A stretch of DNA of 64,000 nucleotides from the NCBI GenBank assembly GCA_901457705.2, contig LR590083.2:721001-785000 (forward strand), read 5' to 3'. The first letter of the stretch is position 1; every line of letters starts with the position of its first letter. The notes below the pieces were generated by a model. That model searched no databases, had not been told where the DNA came from, and saw nothing but the letters and a program-made list of their open reading frames with translations. Below are positions 38,805 to 46,834 of the stretch, piece by piece. A program made the translations under genes and the position numbers. This DNA is from Beijerinckiaceae bacterium RH AL1. GTDB lineage: Bacteria; Pseudomonadota; Alphaproteobacteria; Rhizobiales; Beijerinckiaceae.

Positions 38805-38902
38805 CACGTGATGTCAGCGACAAGCTCGACGATGACCCGTTAGCCTTCGCAGCTTGATGTCCCACCGTCGCGCGCCGAAGGGCTTGCACGTGTCCATGCC
38901 TT
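38805..38902 (+). pseudogene. Remnant of the 5' end of a photolyase-like gene
   Basis: 98 bases align without gaps to 41041-41138, the 5' leader and first ~23 codons of the photolyase-like gene. The start codon is preserved (ATG at 38832) but codon four is TAG where the intact gene has CAG, so it is dead. Translated past the stop it gives PPSRAEGLARVHAF against PPTRAEGLARLEAF. Together with the intact gene it forms an imperfect direct repeat that flanks the AT-richer segment between them. Confidence 0.75.
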
Positions 38903-38977
38903 TGCCGGCGGCCCGACGGGCGGGCGCGTTCTGAAAGACAGGGCCTTCGGGACGCGTTCGCCACGAAGGCAGCCTCG

Positions 38978-40006
38978 TCAGTCGTATCTCTGATTGTTTT
39001 TGTAAATGGTCGGCATTTCGATCCGGGCCCAGGTCGAACCGTCAAATCGAGAAAGCATGCCCTCGCCGAAAGCCCAAAGCTTTCCGCCAGCGCATCCTAG
39101 ACGTCCCTCGACCACCGTTGTATTTGCTTGCGGATCTCCCATCCGCGCGTAGGCAGGACCCTGCTGTGGTTCAAGTTTTCCGTCAGCGAGAATACGACAC
39201 ACCGTCGAGCCGCCGACGAACAGATCGGCATCGAATTCGACGATATTCGAGAATATGATCGGCGACCCATATTCGTCGCAAATCGGATGGTTTACGACCG
39301 CGAAGCCATCTCGACCGTTGCCTCTGAGAAGATATCCTTGATCGGTCGAAATCCAAATGGTGTTCGAGTCCTCCGCGAACATGCCGTTCAGCGACAAATG
39401 GTCGAAGGCAGGGTTTTTCGGATCCAGCCCAAGCCATGACCATGCTTCACCTCGCGGGCGCCAGAACAACGCAGGGCGAGCAACATGCAGAGTGCCGCAG
39501 CAATAGGCATCACCGCTTTCTGGCGTGACGACAAGATCGGTCATATTGAAGTCGCTACCTTGATCGCATGGTCTTGGACGCGGTAACAACGGGACGACAT
39601 TGAGCAAGCCATCATCGTCGTGGCGCCAGCCGTCGTCATCTCTGCGGTAGATCTGGCCATGATGCCCAGCAACAACCAGTTTCGAATCAAACATTTTCAT
39701 GACACTCAATAGACTAACATCCGCTAGATCCACGCGGGTTTGATAGCCTTGCTCGCCGAGAAACCAGAGCTCGCCCTCTTCTCCGAGAACGGCCAAGCCG
39801 CCGGCGCTCCAAGCAGGCTCGCGATAGGGCATCATGGCAACGATCCGCGCGGACACTTCTGCACACACCCAGCGACCGCCGCCATAGCGATAGAAGCGAG
39901 AATATCGCTCATAGCTCTCATCTGGCGCGTTGAAGAAATATGCCGCAAACACGCAAGTGTCGTCGTCGATCGCCGCTCGCGCCACAATCATCATGTCGGC
40001 CTGCAA
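38978..40006 (-). CDS. Beta-propeller-like protein of unknown function
   Basis: A 342-residue soluble protein with repeated short beta units (GGLAVLGEEGELWFLGEQGY, SKLVVAGHHGQIYRRDDDGW, NTIWISTDQGYLLRGNGR, LWAFGEGMLSRFDGSTW) like the blades of a six- or seven-bladed propeller. No enzyme motif is seen, and I do not recognise the family. Base composition is AT-richer than the core genes and it lies in the segment inserted between the two photolyase 5' ends, so it is probably acquired. Confidence 0.7.
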   Translation of the reverse strand: MQADMMIVARAAIDDDTCVFAAYFFNAPDESYERYSRFYRYGGGRWVCAEVSARIVAMMPYREPAWSAGGLAVLGEEGELWFLGEQGYQTRVDLADVSLLSVMKMFDSKLVVAGHHGQIYRRDDDGWRHDDDGLLNVVPLLPRPRPCDQGSDFNMTDLVVTPESGDAYCCGTLHVARPALFWRPRGEAWSWLGLDPKNPAFDHLSLNGMFAEDSNTIWISTDQGYLLRGNGRDGFAVVNHPICDEYGSPIIFSNIVEFDADLFVGGSTVCRILADGKLEPQQGPAYARMGDPQANTTVVEGRLGCAGGKLWAFGEGMLSRFDGSTWARIEMPTIYKNNQRYD

Positions 40007-40329
40007 GAACCAGGCCTCTTTCAGTCGGCTCGACAGGACGGGAAAATGCCATCAGTGTAGTCTCCAGGCTTGCTGAAGTGTGATCGAAGGCGGATTGATC
40101 CGCGCCAGACTCCGGAGATGGGTTTTCCAGGCCGCGCAAACGTCGCTGCCGAGAAAATTAGACTGCCCTGATGACGCAGATATGCAAAAGCCTTGCCTTG
40201 CGCGCTCAGTGCGACAAACGATACTTGAAGGCAGCAGTTTTTCAGGCGGCCTTTTAACAAATGAGATTGTTTTTGACGAGCGACGGCGTTGCCCACACGT
40301 TCCTGCCTTACGACAGATGAGGTCATTGC
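40007..40329. other. 323-bp region without a recognisable gene
   Basis: It lies between the divergent propeller-like gene and the small frame at 40330. It should contain promoters for both, but I see no clear motif, repeat or RNA in it. Confidence 0.3.
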
Positions 40330-40428
40330 ATGGCGGACGTCGAGGTCAGGTTGCATATCAGCCTGGAAGAGCTAGCGGACTTTTTCCGTCTGATCGAAAG
40401 CAAGTATGGCATATTCTTTTTGGAATGA
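40330..40428 (+). CDS. Possible 32-residue frame, upstream of or frameshifted into the next gene
   Basis: ATG at 40330 opens MADVEVRLHISLEELADFFR, continuing to YGIFFLE, where TGA overlaps the ATG of the next frame (ATGA at 40425-40428). It could be a separate coupled peptide. It could also be the true N terminus of the next protein, separated by a frameshift near a run of five T at 40417-40421. Confidence 0.4.
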   Translation: MADVEVRLHISLEELADFFRLIESKYGIFFLE

Positions 40429-40871
40429 CCGGCCAAATCGGTGAACCAAAAACCGTCGACCAAGTCGAATCTTTCCTGAAAAGCAAAGAGCCGACGAGAC
40501 ATATGCTCATATTTAATACTGATCCAGAGCCCTTTTTTTCGAAAGGATCCGCCCCTTCCAAGGAGAGTTCTGCCATCTTACTTCGACGGCAAGCTCATAT
40601 TCATACTTCCTATTCGGAAGATGAAGGGCTCCGATTATGCAATGTGTCTGCACGCACATTCGATGAAAACGAATTGGCGTGCTGGAAGAATATATGCAAG
40701 GATTTGCGTAAATTATCGCCTCTGCGTGAGGTGGACATTTTCAGCTCGTATGACGGGAAAATATATCCCACAAGCAGGCATAGAATAACCGACGGCGCAA
40801 AGCGACTTTATGACAAAGGAATTAAGCTGTACGAGCTATTCAGCGAACTTTTCTATATTATAAAATCTTAG
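40425..40871 (+). CDS. Protein of unknown function in an AT-rich segment
   Basis: A 148-residue soluble protein (MTGQIGEPKTVDQVESFLKS, RLYDKGIKLYELFSELFY). It has no recognised family, signal peptide or membrane segment. The frame is open upstream to 40080, but that part is of different, high-GC character and unlikely to be coding. AT content is strikingly higher than in neighbouring core genes, which supports recent acquisition. Confidence 0.5.
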   Translation: MTGQIGEPKTVDQVESFLKSKEPTRHMLIFNTDPEPFFSKGSAPSKESSAILLRRQAHIHTSYSEDEGLRLCNVSARTFDENELACWKNICKDLRKLSPLREVDIFSSYDGKIYPTSRHRITDGAKRLYDKGIKLYELFSELFYIIKS

Positions 40872-41067
40872 GGCATGGGAAGGATCTGTGGCGAGCGAGG
40901 GCGCCCAAATCGGTCTGAGGAAGCGAGGGCGCGCGAGGCTTGGACGCACGTGGCCTACTCGGTGCCGAAGGCGATCGCTTCTGCACGCCGAGCTTCATCC
41001 CCGCGGTGCCTTCGCTGCATCAATTCGCGCCTCGCGTCGGCACGCGACGTCGGCGACAAGCTCGACG

Positions 41068-42282
41068 ATGACCCGTCAGCCGTCACAGCTTGAGTTCCCA
41101 CCGACGCGCGCGGAAGGGCTTGCACGCCTCGAGGCCTTCTTGCCGCGCGCGGGCTGGCGCTACGCCTCGCATCGCAATGCCGATCCCGGTCCCGAGCGCC
41201 GCGGCGACACGTCCCTGCTCTCGCCCTACGTGCGTCGCCGCATGGTGTCCGAGCGCGAGATCGTCGAAACGGTGCTGGCGAGCGAGGGGCTGAAGCGGGC
41301 GGACAAGTTCATCCAGGAGGTGTGCTGGCGCACCTACTGGAAGGGCTGGCTCGAGGCGCGACCCGAGGTCTGGTCAAGCTTCCTCAGCGGGCGCGATGTC
41401 GCCCGGGATGCGCTGTCGGCTGGGGCCGCCGACACGCTCGCCCAGGCCGAAGCCGGCAGCACGGGCATCGAGGGGTTCGACGATTGGGCGCGCGAGCTCG
41501 TCGAGACCGGCTGGCTGCACAACCACGCGCGAATGTGGTTTTCGTCGATCTGGATTTTTACGCTGCGGCTGCCGTGGCAACTCGGCGCCGACTTCTTCCT
41601 TCGCCATCTCGTCGATGCCGACCCCGCCTCCAACACCTTGTCCTGGCGCTGGACCGCGGGCCTGCAGACGAAGGGCAAGACGTACCTCGCCACCTCCCAG
41701 AACATCGCGCGCTACACGGAAGGCCGCTTCGAGCCGAAGGGCCTCGCGACGCGCGCCGAGCCGCTCGAGGAGCCGCCGTTGGCCCCGGCGCGCGGCTTGC
41801 GCCCGTCTCCAGATCTTCCCGAAGGGCCGGCGCTGCTTCTCGTCACCGACGAGGACCTGTCGCCGGATTGGATGGGCCGGCCTTTCGCGGGCGCGATCGT
41901 CGCCGGCGGCGGGGACGTCGGCCAGCTCGGTTCCCGCGGCGATGTCGCCGCCAGGTTTGCCACCGGCGCGCTCGACGACGCTGCGGCCCGGCTCCGCGAA
42001 GGTGATCTCGACGTCACCCGCGTCGACGAGATCGCGGCAGCGCCGATCATCGCCGCGGCCGCGCGGGCGGGCGTCGATGTCGTCGTGACGCCATACGCGC
42101 CCGTTGGGCTTACGGCATCCATGCTCGATACGCTGGAGACGGATCTCGCAGATGCGGGGCTCGCCTTGGTGCGGCCGCGACGATCCTGGGACGACGCCTT
42201 CTGGCCGCATGCGACGCGAGGCTACTCGCAGCTGCGCAATGCCATCCCGCAGAGCCTGGCGGCCGTGGGGCTGGCGCATTAG
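41068..42282 (+). CDS. Photolyase/cryptochrome FAD-domain protein
   Basis: A 404-residue protein that starts directly with the helical FAD-binding region of DNA photolyases: SLLSPYVRRRMVSEREIV, GWLHNHARMWFSSIWIF, LSWRWTAGLQTKGKTYLATS and NIARYTEGRF are all family landmarks. The N-terminal Rossmann-like antenna domain of classical photolyases is missing; a ~140-residue C-terminal region instead resembles a separate alpha/beta domain (ALLLVTDEDLSPDWMG). It may be a photoreceptor or repair-related protein. The start at 41068 is supported by conservation of that ATG in the decayed copy at 38832. Confidence 0.85.
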   Translation: MTRQPSQLEFPPTRAEGLARLEAFLPRAGWRYASHRNADPGPERRGDTSLLSPYVRRRMVSEREIVETVLASEGLKRADKFIQEVCWRTYWKGWLEARPEVWSSFLSGRDVARDALSAGAADTLAQAEAGSTGIEGFDDWARELVETGWLHNHARMWFSSIWIFTLRLPWQLGADFFLRHLVDADPASNTLSWRWTAGLQTKGKTYLATSQNIARYTEGRFEPKGLATRAEPLEEPPLAPARGLRPSPDLPEGPALLLVTDEDLSPDWMGRPFAGAIVAGGGDVGQLGSRGDVAARFATGALDDAAARLREGDLDVTRVDEIAAAPIIAAAARAGVDVVVTPYAPVGLTASMLDTLETDLADAGLALVRPRRSWDDAFWPHATRGYSQLRNAIPQSLAAVGLAH

Positions 42283-42636
42283 GTAACGAACTCACAAGCG
42301 ACGCCTGCCGTTGACCGCCCCTTTATCGCTAGCGTCTTGCCTCTGGCAGCAGAAGCAAGAGAGCAAAACATACTTGCCGGATTTCGTAGGAAGTCAAACT
42401 GGTGGGATCGTCCGTCCCGCGCTCTGCTTGCGCGGCAAGTCGCTCCAACACGTCTTGCTTATCGTTGGCCGGCCCAGGCAGGGTGTCCGCATCCGCAGGA
42501 CGCATACTTACGATACGCTCCACAGTGTCTCCTTCGTAGTATCCACGTTCTTCATGAATCCCTACGTGCGCTAGCTTGCCAAGCTGATGCGCTCGGGACC
42601 AAAGTGGTGGTTGCCGGTCCCCACGTCGGTTTTGCC
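42283..42636. other. 354-bp region without a recognisable gene
   Basis: Short frames exist on both strands, but none shows family character, a signal peptide or a good ribosome-binding site. No hairpin terminator stands out. Confidence 0.3.
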
Positions 42637-44079
42637 CTAAGAGACATGGCCCCACAATCTGTGCTCGGCGGGCATCATTACGTATGAAGCACTGCTCGCG
42701 TGATTCCGGCACAACGTGGCGGTGGCACGAGTAGACCCACTCTGCTCAGACACGCAGGAGGTCTCGAGCCGCGCCGCGGGCAAAGGGGCCTCGCCGAGCG
42801 AGACACCGGCAGATGAAACCGCGGCCCGCCGAAGCCCAATCCGCCGTTCAACCGACCTGCAAATCCTAATCCAGTCCTTGTACTCGGCATCTAATCTCAT
42901 GATAAATTTGTTGACACGACCCACATACAACCCAGGCCTAAGCTCTGTGACTGTGCCTGGCTTCCGGGAGGGAAAGCCTTGCGAGCCGGATGCCAATCTT
43001 ACATTCAATAACCTCACCGGACCCAGCTCCAAGAAACGATCGTGCAACTCAAGCAATTCCTGCTCGGTAATAGAGTCCGACTTGAAAACAAGTGTTTTTC
43101 TGCCCAGCGACAAATCTTCTAAAAAGCGCTCGCGCAAATATATGGTGCGCCTGCAAAGCTTCGGCAGAAGCGCATCAAGAGAAACTTCCGATGCATACAA
43201 GAACGTATTCATCGGCAGGTTCCAGCGGATGTCGTAAAGGTAGATTTCCCGATGAATGCTCGGACTTACATGGATTCTGGTGTTCTGAGGATCGCCCATG
43301 CCCTCAAACTTCGCTGTCACGGCCGGCATCAAAGAGCAAAGCGTCGTGTGATTCCACCGCAAAAGACCAACTGGTTCGGCGCCGAACCTTCGCTGGACTG
43401 TCGCAAATTCGCAGTCAGACCCGATGCTTTCAAAATTGAGTAAGAGCTGCCGATTGTCGGCATTCTCATGGAGTACAGGCTGGATCGGCTTAGCTCGTTC
43501 AAGCGTGTCCGCAGCCTGCTCGAGTTGCCGCACACGCTGGAGACGATCTAACGCATTTGCCGAATTCCAATCGTCTCCATGTTTTTGGGAGTAGGCTTTC
43601 CAGGCGGCGCAAGCAGCGTCCCAATTCTGGCTCCGCATCGCGACTAGGCCTCGAAGAACAAGTAGCTCGTCATTCTCCGGAGCAAGTCTCTCTAGAGCTT
43701 CTATCTCTGACAGGGCTTCATCTTCACGCCCCGCACGGACGAGTAGTTTGACAAGACTCTCCCGCTCCCGCAAATCATCAGGATATTCTCCTATGCGGAG
43801 ACGAATAGCGTCAAAATCTGTATTGAATGCGGCATCCGCGAAACGCAGCTCGCCTTCTTTCAGAATAAGGTCAAAATTCGATCGATCAGCTCTAGCTACG
43901 ATCTCAGCACAATCCACCCAAACCAAAGCAGAAACGCGCTGTTTCTTGGCTGCGCAATCAGCCTGTGTAGCTTGTAACGCCGCGATTGCTTTTTCGGCGT
44001 CGTCAAAACGGCACGTCCTGAGCAGATCGCAAATGACGTCCCGGGAGGTTCTGCCAGCCGCAAAGGTTTGATCGCTCAC
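42637..44079 (-). CDS. TPR-type N terminus with a conserved domain of unknown function
   Basis: A 480-residue soluble protein. The first ~190 residues look like TPR helical repeats (LVKLLVRAGREDEALSEIEA, LLVLRGLVAMRSQNWDAACA). From about 213 a separate domain begins with FESIGSDCEFATVQRRFGAE and PVGLLRWNHTTLCSLM, a block I associate with uncharacterised proteins near polysaccharide genes; it contains HREIYLYDIRWNLPMNTF. No catalytic motif is certain. The gene is AT-richer than the core and flanked by gene-poor DNA, so probably acquired. Confidence 0.65.
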   Translation of the reverse strand: MSDQTFAAGRTSRDVICDLLRTCRFDDAEKAIAALQATQADCAAKKQRVSALVWVDCAEIVARADRSNFDLILKEGELRFADAAFNTDFDAIRLRIGEYPDDLRERESLVKLLVRAGREDEALSEIEALERLAPENDELLVLRGLVAMRSQNWDAACAAWKAYSQKHGDDWNSANALDRLQRVRQLEQAADTLERAKPIQPVLHENADNRQLLLNFESIGSDCEFATVQRRFGAEPVGLLRWNHTTLCSLMPAVTAKFEGMGDPQNTRIHVSPSIHREIYLYDIRWNLPMNTFLYASEVSLDALLPKLCRRTIYLRERFLEDLSLGRKTLVFKSDSITEQELLELHDRFLELGPVRLLNVRLASGSQGFPSRKPGTVTELRPGLYVGRVNKFIMRLDAEYKDWIRICRSVERRIGLRRAAVSSAGVSLGEAPLPAARLETSCVSEQSGSTRATATLCRNHASSASYVMMPAEHRLWGHVS

Positions 44080-44904
44080 TTATGCGACCCGAAAGACAAC
44101 AGGAAACAGTCGATAAGCGCCGAGGGCCCAGCATACTGCGGAACGCTAGTCGGAACGAAATGGCGGTTACTCATGCACATCATTGTGACGACGACCTAAC
44201 GCTACGTAAGCCAAAACGGAATACGACCTTAGTCGTATCGCCGTTCGACGGGCCCATCTTGCAAGGCAGCAATAGTGGGCAGGGTGGCTTAGCCGGTTGG
44301 CTTGTCGTGTGTATTGTCACTGGGAGATGGTGAGCTGTCGGACGTACGCTCGCAAAGCGTCCGGAGCTTGCGAGTTTTGGCTTTTGCGAGAGCCTATCTA
44401 ATTTGCCTCAACAATTCAGCCCCCTTCGAACGCACTCTTCCCCTCCTAACAGAAGCGGGCCGCCGCTCTCGAAGGATAGGGAGGGCGGCGGCCCTAGCCC
44501 CTATCGGTATGCTCGGGAAACCTGGGAGGCCGAGGCCATTCTAATCTGCATTGATACGGCTGAAAGGACCGATTTGGCTTAGTCCATGCGGCCTATGCCG
44601 CTGGCGAGGCGCTCGTTACATGAGCAATCAGCAATTGCTAGCAGTCTATATACGATTAAAAATTCGGGGCCCAGCCGCGGCTCTTCTGCCCAGCTGCATC
44701 GTCATGACTGCCCGCGGCGTCAGTACTGTGGCCGACTGCGGCGGCAGTGTATCTGGCGCCGCGATCAGCCCCCCGCCGACCTAGCGTTGGCCGCGGACCA
44801 GTCGTCGGCGCCTTGGCCCCGGCGATCTGCTTCGACAATCGAGATGACATCCCTCTCCCCGGGAGAGGGCCACTACGGTTGTCATCGCGATGTAATCTCG
44901 CTCG
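44080..44904. other. 825-bp gene-poor region
   Basis: This is the longest stretch in the window without a supportable gene. Several short frames cross it without family character. A small palindrome (CCCTCTCCCCGGGAGAGGG) lies near 44850; it has no T-run. It is probably decayed accessory sequence. Confidence 0.35.
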
Positions 44905-46773
44905 CTAATGCCCAGCTATTTGTTCGTAACGAGAGCTCCCTCGATAGGCTTCGACGACTTTGCCCGGTCGAGCCCAGCTTGCCGAGGCAGGCGCTCTCCA
45001 CCGCGGCACGGGCCGGCCGGCAAGGTCGAGACGGAGGTAGAAGTCGGTCTCAAAACCGTCCCACAGCGCGGCCGGCAGGCGGGCGCGGCCGGCCGTCCAG
45101 CGCCGGCAGTCGTCCTCGAGCGCGTGGAACCCGATGCACAGCAGCGGGTCGCTCACCGACACCGCGCGCGGGGCCGAGAGCCCATCGTCGATCCGTAGCG
45201 CCGTGACGGTAAGGCCGAGGTCGCGGGTGTCGGGAGAGCCCATCGTGTCGCAAGGCCGCGCCGTCGGCGAGACGAGCCAGACGTCCCTGGCGGCCGCCGG
45301 CATGTGAAAGCGGGCGACGAGGTCGCGCACGACGGGCTCGATACGAGCCCCGTCGACGACGAGGTGGAGGTCGATGTCGTTCGTCAGCGACCAGCCCGCG
45401 GCTTCCGCACGCGTCGCCAGCTGCGCGCGCACGCCGTCGAGCACCGGCCCGCTGTTCACATAGGGGCGGCAGAAATCGGCATGGGTGCGTTGCGCGGGAT
45501 CGGCATCCGGCCCTGCGGCGAGCTTGGCGACTTCCGCTTCCGCGAAAAAGCCGCGGTTGCCCATGTCGAGGTAGGTCTCGGCCGGCAGATTTTCGGCGAA
45601 GATCACGTCGTGGCTGTCGAGCTCGACGTGCCAGTAGGTGACCGTGCCGACCTCCACCTGCCGGATGGTCGCGCCGTTGACGAGCGCGCCGGCCGGGATA
45701 AGCACCTCGCCGCAGACATCGACGCAGATCGCATGGCCGGGCGAGACGAACAGGTCCCGCGCCGGACGGTTTGCACCGAAAGCATGCGCGGCGATGCGGA
45801 CGGGCAGCACCTGCTCGGGATGCGGATGGCGGCGGCAATCGATGGTGCGATGGCCGAGCCACTTGATCGGACGGTGTCCGCCGGACGCCGTGACGGCGAG
45901 ATCGCCGGCCGTGAGATGCTCGACCGGAATGGCGCCGCGCGCCGTCGTGATCAGGGTGCCGGATGCAAAGCACGTGACGATGAGGTCGGTCCCGCCTTCC
46001 GGCGTCGTGTCCGCTGCAGTCTTCAGGTTTGCGGGCGCAGCTCCCACGAAGGTGAAGGTCTCGGAGCCGCCGGTGCCCGTGACGGTGACGTTGGTGTTGC
46101 TGCCGTTTGCGGTCTCGCTGATCACCCCGTTGGTGATGAAGCCGAGATCGATGACGTCGCCTTGCGCGAACCCGGTGATGGTTTGCGCGAACGTCGTGCC
46201 GTTGGTCCCGGTTTGGGCCACATCGATCTGCAGCCTGCTCGCGGATCCGCTCGCGAACGTCAACGTGCCGGTGGCGCTGGGAACGCCCGTCGTCGTGTTC
46301 ACGGAGTCGGCTTTGGGCGAGATCAGCTCCAGGCTGCCGCCCGCCAGCGTGACGTTGTTGGCGGGCGCGTTGCCGTTGATCGTGATGGCGCCGCCGCTCA
46401 GGACCGTTGCGCCGTTGACCGAGGCGCTCTTCGACGACAGGGCGAGAAGGCCGCCGCTCTCGACGGTGACGTTGCTGACCGCGCCGCCGGAGCCGACGGT
46501 GATCGTCCCGTAATCGAGGTCGCCGGTCGAGGTGGCCGCCGACGTGACCACGTTGTTGCCGCCGATCGTGCCGGTGACCGTTTCGCTACCGCCCGCCTGG
46601 ATGGTCGCATTGTTTTCTGCGCCCCCGGCATCCACCTGCAGCGTGCCGCCGCTTTGCACCGTCGTGTTGTTGGCGATGCCGCCCGACTGGACGTCCAGAA
46701 TGTTGCCGTTCGTGACGGTTGCACCGTTGTCCGGCGAATTGCCGGCCCCGGGACTCACGGGTGTCGTTGCCAT
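44905..46773 (-). CDS. Hint-domain protein with autotransporter-like repeat passenger
   Basis: A 622-residue protein. Residues 15-145 are low-complexity repeats of the type VQSGG / VESGG / VLSGG, as in AIDA-like passenger beta-helices, followed to 265 by a Gly/Asn/Thr-rich beta region. From Cys268 (TCFASGTLITTARGAIPVEH) a Hint domain begins, with the histidine block FVSPGHAIC at about 343-350 and ending near GNRGFFAEAE. The remaining ~200 residues form a conserved C-terminal module shared with the neighbouring gene. No N-terminal signal peptide is visible. Hint domains cleave peptide bonds before the first Cys; the role here is unknown. Confidence 0.8.
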   Translation of the reverse strand: MATTPVSPGAGNSPDNGATVTNGNILDVQSGGIANNTTVQSGGTLQVDAGGAENNATIQAGGSETVTGTIGGNNVVTSAATSTGDLDYGTITVGSGGAVSNVTVESGGLLALSSKSASVNGATVLSGGAITINGNAPANNVTLAGGSLELISPKADSVNTTTGVPSATGTLTFASGSASRLQIDVAQTGTNGTTFAQTITGFAQGDVIDLGFITNGVISETANGSNTNVTVTGTGGSETFTFVGAAPANLKTAADTTPEGGTDLIVTCFASGTLITTARGAIPVEHLTAGDLAVTASGGHRPIKWLGHRTIDCRRHPHPEQVLPVRIAAHAFGANRPARDLFVSPGHAICVDVCGEVLIPAGALVNGATIRQVEVGTVTYWHVELDSHDVIFAENLPAETYLDMGNRGFFAEAEVAKLAAGPDADPAQRTHADFCRPYVNSGPVLDGVRAQLATRAEAAGWSLTNDIDLHLVVDGARIEPVVRDLVARFHMPAAARDVWLVSPTARPCDTMGSPDTRDLGLTVTALRIDDGLSAPRAVSVSDPLLCIGFHALEDDCRRWTAGRARLPAALWDGFETDFYLRLDLAGRPVPRWRAPASASWARPGKVVEAYRGSSRYEQIAGH

Positions 46774-46834
46774 GACGCATTACTCTCTGAGTACGAAGAC
46801 GATCCGGTCGCGGTCCGATCGACCTGCGGCAGAT

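Noticed and set aside
44551..44784. Small rightward frame in the gene-poor region
   Set aside because: No family character, no good ribosome-binding site and no signal peptide; not distinguishable from chance.
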